The notes below the pieces were generated by a model, which did no database searches, had not been told where the DNA came from, and saw only the letters and a program-made list of their open reading frames with translations. Shown here piece by piece: positions 9,665 to 19,980 of a DNA stretch of 64,000 nt (position 1 is the first letter of the stretch; each line of letters opens with the position of its first letter). The stretch is from assembly GCA_014384565.1 (NCBI GenBank), contig JACNFO010000061.1:1-64000 (forward strand), given 5' to 3'. A program made the position numbers and the translations under genes. The stretch comes from Candidatus Pseudothioglobus aerophilus (lineage in GTDB: Bacteria; Pseudomonadota; Gammaproteobacteria; PS1; Pseudothioglobaceae).

Positions 9665-12517
9665 ATGGCTAAAAAAATTGAAGATTTATTAAATAATGAT
9701 GCCTTTACTTCTAGGCATATTGGTTCTTCAACTGAGCAGAAAAATCAGATGCTTGATTATCTTGGTTTTGACAACTTAGATAAGTTAATTGATGAGATTG
9801 TGCCAGATGTTATTCGTCGGAAAAAGCCGATGAATATAGCTAAAGGTATGTCGGAGTTGGCAGCCCTTAAAAAATTAAGAAATCTAGCTAGAATGAATAT
9901 TCGTTATAAGTCATTCATTGGCCAGGGTTATTACAATGCAATTACACCACCAGTAATTCAGCGCAATGTCCAAGAAAATCCCTCTTGGTACACAGCTTAT
10001 ACCCCTTATCAGCCAGAAATATCTCAAGGCCGGTTAGAGGCATTAATGAATTTTCAAACAATGGTCTCAGACTTAACAGGGATGGATTTGGCAAATGCAT
10101 CAATGCTAGATGAGGCAACTGCTTGCGCAGAAGCTATGACTTTATGTCATCGAGTTAGTAAATCTAAGAGTCAAATATTTTTTGTAGCTAATGATTGTTT
10201 TATTCAAAATATTGAAGTAATTAAAACTCGAGCTGAGCCACTAAATATTGAGGTCGTTGTTGGTGACCCTTTGACTGATCTAAAAGAGCTTGATTGTTTT
10301 GGAGTGTTATTGCAATATCCTAATACTTATGGCGGCTATAGTGATTACTCAAGTTTAATAGAATTAGTTCATCAAAAAAAAGCTCTCGTTGCAGTTAGTG
10401 CAGACTTACTTTCTTTAACACTTTTAAAGCCACCTGGTGAAATGGGTGCAGATATAGTAGTTGGTAATACTCAAAGATTTGGAGTGCCAATTGGTTATGG
10501 TGGGCCACATGCTGCCTTCATGTCTATCAGTGACAAATACAAAAGGTCTATGCCTGGGCGTATTATTGGAGCATCGGTTGATACTAAAGGGAGGCTTGCT
10601 TATAGACTTGCGCTTCAGACTAGAGAGCAACACATTCGCCGTGAAAAAGCGACAAGTAATATTTGTACTGCTCAAGCTCTTCTAGCAATTATGGCAAGCA
10701 TGTATGCTGTTTATCATGGACCAGAGGGACTTAAAAATATCGCTGATCGAATTTTTCGCTACTCAAGTGTTTTTGCTGAAGGCATGTCAGAAATGGGATT
10801 TCGTATTTTAAATGAGACATTTTTTGATACATTAACTATAGAAGTTGAGAACTCTGATGCAGTAGTTATGCAAGCTGAAAAGAATGGATACAACATAAAT
10901 GTTTTTAGTAAGACACTCGTTTCAGTTTCATTTGATGAGCTGAGTGCTCCTGAGGATATAGAGTACTTATGGAAAATATTTAATACAGAATCTGGCCTAA
11001 ATACTCAAATTATATTTGAAAAAAATAAGACTCAAATTCATAAAAGCCTAAAAAGAAAATCAAGCTTCTTGACACATGATGTTTTTAATACCTATCGATC
11101 AGAAACAAATATGATGCGCTATATTCGATATTTAGGGGATAAGGATATTGCACTTGATCGCTCAATGATTCCTCTTGGTTCATGCACAATGAAGCTTAAT
11201 GCTGCAGCAGAATTAATACCAGTATCTTGGCCAGAATTTTCTCAGATCCATCCAGCAGTTCCAATGAATCAAGTCATAGGTTATCAGGAGATGATTAGTG
11301 AGCTTGAAGAAATGCTTTGTGAGGCAACAGGTTATGCTGCAATATCACTGCAGCCAAATTCAGGAGCTCAGGGTGAGTATGCAGGATTAATTGCAATTCG
11401 TGCTTATCACCGAAGTAGAGGTGAAGAAAATAGAAATATTTGTTTAATCCCATCTTCTGCCCATGGTACTAATCCAGCATCTGCGCAAATGGCTGGTATG
11501 AAGGTAATCGTAATTGATAGTGCAGAGGATGGCAATATTGATCTTTTAGATTTAAAAGCTAAAGCAAAAGAGCATGCCGATAATTTAGCTGCAATAATGA
11601 TTACATATCCTTCTACTCATGGAGTATTTGAAAAGGACGTAAAAGAGGTTTGTGAAATTGTTCATAATGCTGGAGGCCAGGTTTATATTGATGGTGCTAA
11701 TATGAACGCAATGGTTGGTGTTTCTGCTCCAGGTGAGTTTGGAGGCGACGTATCACACCTTAATTTACATAAAACATTTGCTATTCCTCATGGTGGTGGT
11801 GGCCCTGGAGTTGGGCCAATTGGCGTTAAAGAGCATTTAGTACATTTTTTACCAACAACGCCATTAAATAATACAGATGTTGGAAGTATTTCTGGGGCTC
11901 CATGGGGTTCTGGCAGTATTTTGCCTATCAGTTGGATGTATATTGCAATGCTTGGTAAAGAAGGTCTTTATGCTTCTACATGCAATGCAATTTTAAATGC
12001 AAACTATATATCAAAGAGACTTGAAGAGCACTATCCAATACTTTATAGTGATGAAAATGGCAGAATTGCCCATGAGTGTATTATTGATATTAGGCCCATT
12101 AAAGATACAGTTGGTATAAGTGTAGATGATGTAGCTAAGCGACTCATTGATTACGGTTTTCATGCTCCAACTATGTCATTTCCAGTTGCCGGAACGTTAA
12201 TGATTGAGCCAACAGAGTCTGAGTCATTGGATGAGCTTGATCGATTTTGTGAAGCTATGATACAAATCAGAAAAGAGATACTAAAAGTTGAATCTGGAGA
12301 ATACTCTACAGAAGATAACCCGCTAATTAATTCTCCACATACTCTAGAAATGGTAACATCTACAGAATGGAATTTTTCATACTCCAGGGAAGAGGCAGCA
12401 TATCCTGTCGAAAGTTTAAGGCGAGTTAAATACTGGCCGCCAGTTTCGCGTGTGGATAATGTCTATGGAGATAAGAACTTAATTTGTTCTTGTCCAAGTT
12501 TAGAAGATTATAAATAA
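9665..12517 (+). CDS. gcvP: Glycine dehydrogenase (decarboxylating), P protein, single chain
   Basis: 950-aa P protein; [26 protein letters not shown]-lysine motif; gcvTHP order. Confidence 0.97.
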   Translation: MAKKIEDLLNNDAFTSRHIGSSTEQKNQMLDYLGFDNLDKLIDEIVPDVIRRKKPMNIAKGMSELAALKKLRNLARMNIRYKSFIGQGYYNAITPPVIQRNVQENPSWYTAYTPYQPEISQGRLEALMNFQTMVSDLTGMDLANASMLDEATACAEAMTLCHRVSKSKSQIFFVANDCFIQNIEVIKTRAEPLNIEVVVGDPLTDLKELDCFGVLLQYPNTYGGYSDYSSLIELVHQKKALVAVSADLLSLTLLKPPGEMGADIVVGNTQRFGVPIGYGGPHAAFMSISDKYKRSMPGRIIGASVDTKGRLAYRLALQTREQHIRREKATSNICTAQALLAIMASMYAVYHGPEGLKNIADRIFRYSSVFAEGMSEMGFRILNETFFDTLTIEVENSDAVVMQAEKNGYNINVFSKTLVSVSFDELSAPEDIEYLWKIFNTESGLNTQIIFEKNKTQIHKSLKRKSSFLTHDVFNTYRSETNMMRYIRYLGDKDIALDRSMIPLGSCTMKLNAAAELIPVSWPEFSQIHPAVPMNQVIGYQEMISELEEMLCEATGYAAISLQPNSGAQGEYAGLIAIRAYHRSRGEENRNICLIPSSAHGTNPASAQMAGMKVIVIDSAEDGNIDLLDLKAKAKEHADNLAAIMITYPSTHGVFEKDVKEVCEIVHNAGGQVYIDGANMNAMVGVSAPGEFGGDVSHLNLHKTFAIPHGGGGPGVGPIGVKEHLVHFLPTTPLNNTDVGSISGAPWGSGSILPISWMYIAMLGKEGLYASTCNAILNANYISKRLEEHYPILYSDENGRIAHECIIDIRPIKDTVGISVDDVAKRLIDYGFHAPTMSFPVAGTLMIEPTESESLDELDRFCEAMIQIRKEILKVESGEYSTEDNPLINSPHTLEMVTSTEWNFSYSREEAAYPVESLRRVKYWPPVSRVDNVYGDKNLICSCPSLEDYK

Positions 12518-12524
12518 AAATTTT

Positions 12525-13040
12525 ATGACATCATTTTTGATTAGTGTTTTAGGTGACGATAAACCTGGGCTTATTGACGGTCTTTCAAAGATTATTGTGG
12601 CTAATAATGGTGACTGGATTGAGAGTAATATGTCCAGCTTTGAAGGAAAGTTTGCAGGAATTCTGAAGGTTAATGTGCCATCCAAAAATGCTACTCAATT
12701 AAGTAAAGAGTTGGTTTCATCATCTTTAGGATTACAAATTGCGTGCGAAGAAACTTCCCCATTAAAACAAGCTAATGTAAAGAGTTATAACATTGAGCTT
12801 ATTGGTCAAAATCATGTTGGTATTATCAATAAACTATCTCATGTTCTAGCAGATGATTTGCAAGCAAATGTAGAAGAGTTAAAGACTGAGATAATTGATG
12901 CATCTATGTCTGGAGAGCAGCTTTTCAAAGCACAAATTACTCTTCATTTGCCAGTCTCCCTTGATGAAAGTCTTATTAGAGATAAGCTTGAGCTAATTGC
13001 AGATGAGATGATGGTAGAGATATATTCTTACGAAAGTTAG
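12525..13040 (+). CDS. ACT-domain protein, GcvR-like (glycine cleavage regulator family)
   Basis: Two ACT-like halves (LISVLGDDKPGLIDGLSKIIVANNGDW..., IELIGQNHVGIINKLSHVLAD...). Starts 7 nt after the gcvP stop. Confidence 0.8.
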   Translation: MTSFLISVLGDDKPGLIDGLSKIIVANNGDWIESNMSSFEGKFAGILKVNVPSKNATQLSKELVSSSLGLQIACEETSPLKQANVKSYNIELIGQNHVGIINKLSHVLADDLQANVEELKTEIIDASMSGEQLFKAQITLHLPVSLDESLIRDKLELIADEMMVEIYSYES

Positions 13041-13077
13041 GATGGTTTGATTAGTAAGAGTTATTATTTCTTTTGAT

Positions 13078-13848
13078 CTAGAAACTTCCATAAGCAATAA
13101 ATGGACCATTTCTATAATTAGACTTTCCATAGTTAAACGGCTCATCATTTGGATGCTTAACTGAGCCACCTGCACATCTCAATACAGCATCTCCAGCAGC
13201 AGTGTCCCATTCCATAGTTGGACCAAATCGAGGATAGACATCAGCCTCACCACAGGCAACTAAACAAAATTTTAATGAAGACCCAATGGATGTTGTATTC
13301 TTAATTTTATGATCATTTAACCAAGTATTTGTTAATTCGTCACGATGAGAAATGCTTGCTACAGCAACAGCTCCAGATTGAGGTAATTCTCGTATAGTTA
13401 TAGGCTTAATTAAGTCATTTGATTCTTCGAAAGCGCCAGTAGCAACTGAAGCAAAAAACATCCTGTTAAGTGCAGGTGCATAAACAACCCCTAAAGTTGG
13501 AATGCCATTTTCAATAAGTCCAATATTTACAGTAAATGAACCTAAGCCATCTTTTTTAAGGAACTCTTTTGTACCATCAAGTGGATCTATGAGAAAAAAC
13601 TGATTCGTAGCTTTTGAACTATGACTTTTTGAGTCTTCTTCTGAGACAATTAAGATATCTGGGGTAATCTCTTTAAGTTTTTTAAGAATTACATCCTCTG
13701 CTGCTTTGTCAGCTAGTGTGACCGGTGATCCATCATCTTTGAACTTAACATTTATTGAATTAGCATAGATTTTTATAATCTCATTACCAGCATTTCGGGC
13801 TGTTAATTTCAACTCTTTTAATAAATATGAGTAATCAATAGTTTCCAT
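13078..13848 (-). CDS. cysQ: 3'(2'),5'-bisphosphate nucleotidase
   Basis: Inositol monophosphatase-family motifs: LIVSEEDSKS, FLIDPLDGTKEF, EWDTAAGDAVLRCAGG. Confidence 0.88.
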   Translation of the reverse strand: METIDYSYLLKELKLTARNAGNEIIKIYANSINVKFKDDGSPVTLADKAAEDVILKKLKEITPDILIVSEEDSKSHSSKATNQFFLIDPLDGTKEFLKKDGLGSFTVNIGLIENGIPTLGVVYAPALNRMFFASVATGAFEESNDLIKPITIRELPQSGAVAVASISHRDELTNTWLNDHKIKNTTSIGSSLKFCLVACGEADVYPRFGPTMEWDTAAGDAVLRCAGGSVKHPNDEPFNYGKSNYRNGPFIAYGSF

Positions 13849-13877
13849 TTTTCTGGGTTAGTGTTTTATAAAAACTA

Positions 13878-15083
13878 CTAAGTAATAATATTATGCTCTG
13901 GACCAAATGGAAATTTGGTGATGTCATAGGCGCTATCTTCAGTTAATACCATAACATCATGTTCACGATAACCACCAGCACCAGCCTGACTTCCTGGGAT
14001 CATAATCATAGGCTCCATAGAGACAACCATATTTTTTTGCAGCACTGTATCTATATCCTCTCTTAGCTCAACTCCAGCTTCACGGCCATAGTAGTGAGAC
14101 AAAACTCCAAATGAATGACCATATCCAAAAGTTCTACTTTCAAGTAAGCCATACTCTTCAAAAATTTTATTAAGTTCAAGTGCGATGTCTTTGCATGCAA
14201 CTCCTGGCTTGATAAGTTTCATTCCTTCCTCATGTACCTTTACATTAATTTCCCACAATCTCAGGGATTCGTCATCAACATGATCATAAAATAATGTTCT
14301 TTCGAGTGCAACATAGTAGCCTGCAATCATTGAAAAACAATTAAGACTTAAAATATCACCTTTTTGAACTTTCCTAGTGGTCACGGGGTTGTGCGCGCCA
14401 TCAGTATTAATGCCAGATTGAAACCAAGTCCAGGTGTCCATTAGCTCTGAGTTTGGATATCGCTTAGCAATTTCTCTGACCATAGCCTGTGTTGAGTGAA
14501 GGGCTACCTCGTGTTCTGGCACTCCTTCTTTAACAGCTTCAACGAGTGCTGCTCCGCCTATATCACAAACATTTGCCCCCTGAATGATATGAGCAATTTC
14601 CTCATCTGACTTGATAGAGCGCATCTTCATGCAATCAACTGAAATATCAATAAAGTTTGATTTGTTAAATGCAGCTTGAAGCTTGTCTAAGCGCTCTTTA
14701 GTTATATGATCATACTCTATACCAATTTTATCGCCATTACTTACGAGCTGTTGTAATGCATAAAAGAAGCTATCTTTTTGCCAGTCTGTGTAGACTAAGT
14801 TTTCACCAAAAGTTCTACGCCAAGGTTGGCCACCATCAATATTTGCAGTTACCGATGTAGTTTTATCTTGCGTAACGACAAGTGCATAAGGTCTGCCAAA
14901 AGAGCAATAGAGGAAGTCACTGTAATAATTAATACCATGAATTGACGTAAAAATTATACTATCAATGTTATTTTGCGCCATATGAGTTCTGAGACTCTGC
15001 TGGCGATTTTGGAATTCTTTATCACTGAATGTATGGACTATATTATCACCATTGGGTATGTGTATCGATCTTGGCATATTCAT
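13878..15083 (-). CDS. Creatinase (creatine amidinohydrolase), M24 fold
   Basis: Closely resembles Pseudomonas creatinase along its length as I recall it: NYYSDFLYCSFGRPYALVVT, ANIDGGQPWRRT, MDTWTWFQSGINTDGAHNPVTTRKV, GDILSLNCF, YGHSFGVLSHYYGREAG, SMEPMIM, GAGGYREHD, ITKFPFGPEHNII. Confidence 0.92.
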   Translation of the reverse strand: MNMPRSIHIPNGDNIVHTFSDKEFQNRQQSLRTHMAQNNIDSIIFTSIHGINYYSDFLYCSFGRPYALVVTQDKTTSVTANIDGGQPWRRTFGENLVYTDWQKDSFFYALQQLVSNGDKIGIEYDHITKERLDKLQAAFNKSNFIDISVDCMKMRSIKSDEEIAHIIQGANVCDIGGAALVEAVKEGVPEHEVALHSTQAMVREIAKRYPNSELMDTWTWFQSGINTDGAHNPVTTRKVQKGDILSLNCFSMIAGYYVALERTLFYDHVDDESLRLWEINVKVHEEGMKLIKPGVACKDIALELNKIFEEYGLLESRTFGYGHSFGVLSHYYGREAGVELREDIDTVLQKNMVVSMEPMIMIPGSQAGAGGYREHDVMVLTEDSAYDITKFPFGPEHNIIT

Positions 15084-15214
15084 AGCGACTCCTTTGATTG
15101 AGTTAATTTGTGCGGATGTTAGTCATTTTAGTAAAGTATAGCAAGCTTTTTTTAAAGCATATATTTTCTGCTTGATGAAAAATAGCTTATGATCCATGGT
15201 CTAATTACTCTAAT

Positions 15215-16081
15215 TCATTGAGGTTTATTTAAAATACTTTCACGTATGAATGTATAAAGTCCTGAAGCTACGACAATAGATGCCCCAATAAGGGTAAAGC
15301 TATCTGGCCTCTCTCCAAGAACTATTATTGCTAGAAGCATTGCGAATACAATCCGTGAATATCGGAATGGTGATATAACGGACATTTCACCAATGCGTGA
15401 TGATATAACAAGAGAATAATAAGCAATTACTCCAAAAGTCGATGCTCCAATAAAATACATAATTTGATATAGTGATGGAGCTATCATTGGTGAATTAAAT
15501 GGAATAATCAAAATACCTGAGAATCCAAAAGCTATAAAGGCATATAAAGCAATCGTTACCGAGGGAAGGTCAACCTTCATTGCGCGAGTTGATAAATCTC
15601 TTGCTGCTAGAAATAAAGCTCCAAGCAATGCAAATATTGAAGCCGGCATAAAGCCACCATAGCCAGGACGCAAAATTAATAACACACCCAGAAAGCCAAC
15701 AAATACTGCTGTCCAGCGCCTCCATCCTACTTTTTCTCTAAAAAATATTACAGCGCCAATGGTTACTAATAATGGCGTTATTTGTAGAATAGCTGAAGCG
15801 GATGAAAGTGGCGTTAAAGCAATTGCTGTAACAAAAAATACCGCCCCTAAGAGCTCACAAATTGTTCGAATTATTACATGTTTATTTAATAGGTCTTTAT
15901 GAAAAATTGGTGCTTTCTGAAAAAGTGCAATTATGAGAAAAACGATACTTCCAGTAAAGCCAAGAATTATTATTACTTCTGAAATTGGAAAATAAGCTGA
16001 GAGAATTTTAATAAATAAATCCTCAAATGCAAATCCAGCCATAGCAAGAATCATGAATAGAATGCCTCTTAAGTTATCCAT
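15215..16081 (-). CDS. EamA/DMT-superfamily transporter
   Basis: About 10 hydrophobic segments with internal EamA repeats (AIALTPLSSASAILQITPLLVTIGAVIFFREKVGWRRW). Confidence 0.85.
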   Translation of the reverse strand: MDNLRGILFMILAMAGFAFEDLFIKILSAYFPISEVIIILGFTGSIVFLIIALFQKAPIFHKDLLNKHVIIRTICELLGAVFFVTAIALTPLSSASAILQITPLLVTIGAVIFFREKVGWRRWTAVFVGFLGVLLILRPGYGGFMPASIFALLGALFLAARDLSTRAMKVDLPSVTIALYAFIAFGFSGILIIPFNSPMIAPSLYQIMYFIGASTFGVIAYYSLVISSRIGEMSVISPFRYSRIVFAMLLAIIVLGERPDSFTLIGASIVVASGLYTFIRESILNKPQ

Positions 16082-16244
16082 GAATTTTTAGGCCTAAGTG
16101 TTTAAAGTTAAATTTTAACTGCTACTAAGCTCTGAATTTACTTATTTTTTGTACAAATAATAGTGTTAACTTTGGTATCTCTTCTTGGCACGTAAAAAAT
16201 GATTGACAGATATATATTTTAAGAACAAAATGCGGAAATAATTA

Positions 16245-17171
16245 GTGTCAATCTTTATGTTATGTAGGGGTTTCATGCAGAATAGATATTTTCTTGGATT
16301 TTTATTAGTCGTTATCAGCGGAATCATCTGGAGTTTTGGTGCGCCACTTGTTCGCCTACTAGAAGATGCTGAAAACTATAGACTTCAATATCTACTTTAT
16401 AGGGGTTTAATAATCACATCGGTGATTCTCATTTATGTAGCATTTAGAGAAGGCAAAGATTTTTTTCTTACGTTTAAGAGGATCGACTCCTGGAGTTTGG
16501 TTGGAAGCGTTGTAATGTCATTTACATTTTTTGGATGGATTTATGCATTAACAACAACAACTGTAGCTATTACTCTATTAATGCTTGCCCTGTCCCCAGT
16601 TCTTTCTGCGTTTTTAGGCTACCTTATTTTAGGTGAAAGGTTGAGTCCTATCACTTTTATAAACATGTTAATTGTTGCTGCTGGAATTACAATTATGGTT
16701 TGGGATAGTGAAAAATCAACTACTTTATTAGGCGTTGTTTATGGTTTCTTTGTAGCTTTAGGCTTTGCAATATACACAATTACAATTCGAAAAAATCCTG
16801 AAGTACCTAAATTATTAACGCCTGCGCTTGCTGGCTTTTTTTGCATGTTATGGGCAACAATTTTAATTCTAGTAAGTGGAAGTAGTTTTGAAATGGCCTC
16901 AGCCAATATTGGCATTAGTATGATGCATGGCTTAGTAGTTGGAGTTGGCCTTATATTATATGGCTTAGGGGCAAAATATTTGCCTAGTGGTGAGCTTGTA
17001 ATGCTTTCATTGCTTGAGGTTGTTTTAGGTATTTTTTGGGCGTGGCTTCCAATATTCGGCATTCACGAGATTCCGAGTACAAATACTTTAATTGGCGGTT
17101 GCGCTATATTTATGGCAATTATTTTTCAGGGAATGAATGCCAGAAAAAAACATGTAATCCCTATGCCTTAG
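16245..17171 (+). CDS. EamA/DMT-superfamily transporter
   Basis: Polytopic; two EamA repeats (ITLLMLALSPVLSAFLGYLILGERLSPITFINMLIVAAGI). Start codon uncertain (16275 possible). Confidence 0.85.
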   Translation: MSIFMLCRGFMQNRYFLGFLLVVISGIIWSFGAPLVRLLEDAENYRLQYLLYRGLIITSVILIYVAFREGKDFFLTFKRIDSWSLVGSVVMSFTFFGWIYALTTTTVAITLLMLALSPVLSAFLGYLILGERLSPITFINMLIVAAGITIMVWDSEKSTTLLGVVYGFFVALGFAIYTITIRKNPEVPKLLTPALAGFFCMLWATILILVSGSSFEMASANIGISMMHGLVVGVGLILYGLGAKYLPSGELVMLSLLEVVLGIFWAWLPIFGIHEIPSTNTLIGGCAIFMAIIFQGMNARKKHVIPMP

Positions 17172-17292
17172 TGTTATTTTTAATTAAATCTGGCTGGAAT
17201 TAAAAACAGTCTGTTTTCTTTTCTAATTTTTACAACTGCATAAGGCAATGATAAAATTGTAAACAATTATTTAAATACTAAGTTGAAGTAAG

Positions 17293-18399
17293 ATGAATGA
17301 ATTAGTTTTTCCCAATATAAATATTGAAAGTCTTGATAGATGGGTTGGAGACCTATCACCTTTAAAGTGTATTGAAATCAAAGATGAAACCCACAATGTT
17401 AAGAGCTTTACTTTTAAGTCAAAGAAAGATGCTTGGTTTCAGTTTTTGCCAGGCCAGCATACAACTCTATTTTTAAATATAGAGGGTAATGAGGTTATGA
17501 GAACTTATACCATAGCGTCAAGTCCAACTCGACCTTACACAATAACTATCACTAATAAAAGAATGAAGGATGGGGTTGTTACTAACTGGATGCATGACAG
17601 CTTAAAGATTGGTGATTGCGTTGATGCTCTTAATATTGGAGGGTCTTTTAGTGTTGCTCTTGATCAGCCCAGGTCTAAAATTTTACTCATGTCAGGTGGA
17701 AGTGGTATTACCCCAATGCTCTCAATGACAAGATATTTTATAGATTTATCTATAAATGTTGATTTAGTTTTTATTCATAATGCACAATCTCCCAAAGATT
17801 TAATTTCAAAAGAAGAGCTTGAGTTTTATGAACTCCATCAGACTAACTTTAAAAGGCATTTTATATGTGATAAACCAGATGCAAACTGGGAGGGACCTAG
17901 TGGATTTTTAAGTTCTGAACTGCTTTTAGAGCTTGTACCAGATTTCTCTGATAGAGAGGTATATTGTTGTGGGCCAGAACCATATATGCAAAATGCAAAA
18001 AAGATTTTAGAATTGAGCGATTTTGATATGTCTGCTTATCATCAAGAGAGCTTTGATATTGAGAGTTCTACTGCTCAAAGTAATATGGCAGTTCATCTGG
18101 AATTGCCAGAACATAAAGTTCCAAATAGTGGAATAAATGAATATAATGTCACCCTGTCGAAGAGTGGTAAGGTTGTCTCTTGTGGCAGTAATTCGAGTAT
18201 ATTGGTTTCAATCCAAAAACAAGGCATTACAGTTCCTTTTGCCTGCTCTATGGGGCTATGTGGAACATGTCGTACCAAGATGATAGAGGGTACAGTTGAG
18301 ATGGATGCTCAGGGTGGGCTTTTAAAGTCCCATGAGGAAGAGGGGTACATACTTACTTGTTGTTCTTACCCCACAAGTGATGTAGTTCTTGATTTATAG
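17293..18399 (+). CDS. Ferredoxin reductase with FAD/NAD domain and C-terminal 2Fe-2S domain (GbcB-like oxygenase reductase)
   Basis: FLPGQHTTLFL, MRTYTIASSP, MSGGSGITPMLSM, YCCGPEPYM, and a plant-type [2Fe-2S] CSMGLCGTC...LTCC motif. Confidence 0.88.
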   Translation: MNELVFPNINIESLDRWVGDLSPLKCIEIKDETHNVKSFTFKSKKDAWFQFLPGQHTTLFLNIEGNEVMRTYTIASSPTRPYTITITNKRMKDGVVTNWMHDSLKIGDCVDALNIGGSFSVALDQPRSKILLMSGGSGITPMLSMTRYFIDLSINVDLVFIHNAQSPKDLISKEELEFYELHQTNFKRHFICDKPDANWEGPSGFLSSELLLELVPDFSDREVYCCGPEPYMQNAKKILELSDFDMSAYHQESFDIESSTAQSNMAVHLELPEHKVPNSGINEYNVTLSKSGKVVSCGSNSSILVSIQKQGITVPFACSMGLCGTCRTKMIEGTVEMDAQGGLLKSHEEEGYILTCCSYPTSDVVLDL

Positions 18400-18424
18400 T
18401 TTTATTGTTTAAGCTTAAATTATT

Positions 18425-19675
18425 ATGCAAAAAAAATATTCTTGGTATTCGCTATTAAAGGCTGGATTGGGCAATCAAGAATGGGATCAAGCAATCCCAT
18501 TAGTAAAACCTAAATCTAAGTACGATGTTATTATCATTGGTGGTGGTGGCCATGGACTAGCTACAGCTTATTATTTAGCTAAAGAGTGCGGCATTACAAA
18601 TGTTGCAGTTCTTGAAAAAGGCTATATTGGTGGTGGAAATACTGGCAGAAATACCACTATTATTCGTTCAAACTATTTAAGGGACGAGGCTTCTAGTCTT
18701 TATGAGCACTCCATGAGACTTTGGGAAGGGCTTAGTGAGGATCTAAATTTCAATGTTATGTTTAGTCAGAGAGGAGTATACAACCTTGGACACACTCTGC
18801 AAGATATGAGAGATATTGAGCGAAGAGTAAATGCTAATGTGCTCAATGGTGTTGATGCCGTTGTTGTTGACCACAAGGAGATAAAAGAACAAATTCCAAT
18901 TATTAATACTTCTAAAAATGCAAGATACCCAATTATGGGAGCATCTTTCCAGGCACGTGCTGGCGTTGCTCGGCATGATGGTGTTGCTTGGGGCTTTGCC
19001 AGGGCCGCTTCAAATCTTGGAGTTGACATTATACAAAATTGTGAGGTTATTGACATCGAGGTTGAAGAAGGCAAAGTCAAAGGCGTTAAGACAACACTGG
19101 GTGATATTATGGCAGATCGAGTTGGCTGCGTAAGTGCAGGGCACTCTTCAGTTGTTGCAAAAATGGCAGGATTAAGGCTGCCAGTTGAAAGCCACCCTCT
19201 TCAAGCATTTGTGTCTGAAGCTATGAAACCAATTCTTCATACGGTAGTAATGTCTAACGCTGTTCATGGTTACGTAAGCCAGAGTGATAAGGGAGATTTA
19301 GTTATTGGAGCTGGTATTGATGGTTACAACTCATATGCTCAAAGAGGTAGTGCAAAGATAGTAGAGCATTGCGCTGCTGCAATACTTGAATTGTTTCCAA
19401 TTTTTTCGAGAGTACGTATGAACCGTCAATGGGGAGGCATAGTTGATGTTTGCCCTGATGCTTGTCCTGTAATTAGTCCAACAAAAGTTGAAGGGCTTTA
19501 CTTTAACTGTGGCTGGGGAACTGGAGGCTTTAAAGCGACTCCAGGCTCTGGAAATGTTTTTGCTCACACCATTGCTCAAGATAAGCAACATGAGTTAGCA
19601 GTTCCATTTCATATTGATCGTTTTACAAGTGGAGCTCTTATTGACGAGCATGGTGCAGCAGGAGTTGCGCATTAG
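18425..19675 (+). CDS. soxB: Sarcosine oxidase beta subunit
   Basis: [55 protein letters not shown]; first gene of a four-subunit sox operon. Confidence 0.96.
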   Translation: MQKKYSWYSLLKAGLGNQEWDQAIPLVKPKSKYDVIIIGGGGHGLATAYYLAKECGITNVAVLEKGYIGGGNTGRNTTIIRSNYLRDEASSLYEHSMRLWEGLSEDLNFNVMFSQRGVYNLGHTLQDMRDIERRVNANVLNGVDAVVVDHKEIKEQIPIINTSKNARYPIMGASFQARAGVARHDGVAWGFARAASNLGVDIIQNCEVIDIEVEEGKVKGVKTTLGDIMADRVGCVSAGHSSVVAKMAGLRLPVESHPLQAFVSEAMKPILHTVVMSNAVHGYVSQSDKGDLVIGAGIDGYNSYAQRGSAKIVEHCAAAILELFPIFSRVRMNRQWGGIVDVCPDACPVISPTKVEGLYFNCGWGTGGFKATPGSGNVFAHTIAQDKQHELAVPFHIDRFTSGALIDEHGAAGVAH

Positions 19676-19695
19676 TTATATATAAAGGTAATATT

Positions 19696-19980
19696 ATGTT
19701 TTTGATAGTTTGTCCATATTGTAAAGAATCGAGAGATCAAAATGAATTTTCTCCTGCTGGAGAGGCTTTTATTGCAAGACCTCAGAACCCTGAAGAGCTT
19801 AGTGATGATGAGTGGTCTGATTATGTATTTTATCGCACTAATCACAAAGGAGATCACTGGGAGCAGTGGGTCCATACTAATGGATGTCGTAAATATTTCT
19901 TAGTTAAAAGATCTACGATTAGCCATGAAATTCTTGAGGTTGCGGCTTTTGGAGAGGTAACGAGCGAGAATCCATCATGA
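19696..19980 (+). CDS. soxD: Sarcosine oxidase delta subunit
   Basis: Small Zn-type protein LIVCPYCKESRDQNEFSPAGEAFIARP...WVHTNGCRKYFLVKR. Confidence 0.95.
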   Translation: MFLIVCPYCKESRDQNEFSPAGEAFIARPQNPEELSDDEWSDYVFYRTNHKGDHWEQWVHTNGCRKYFLVKRSTISHEILEVAAFGEVTSENPS

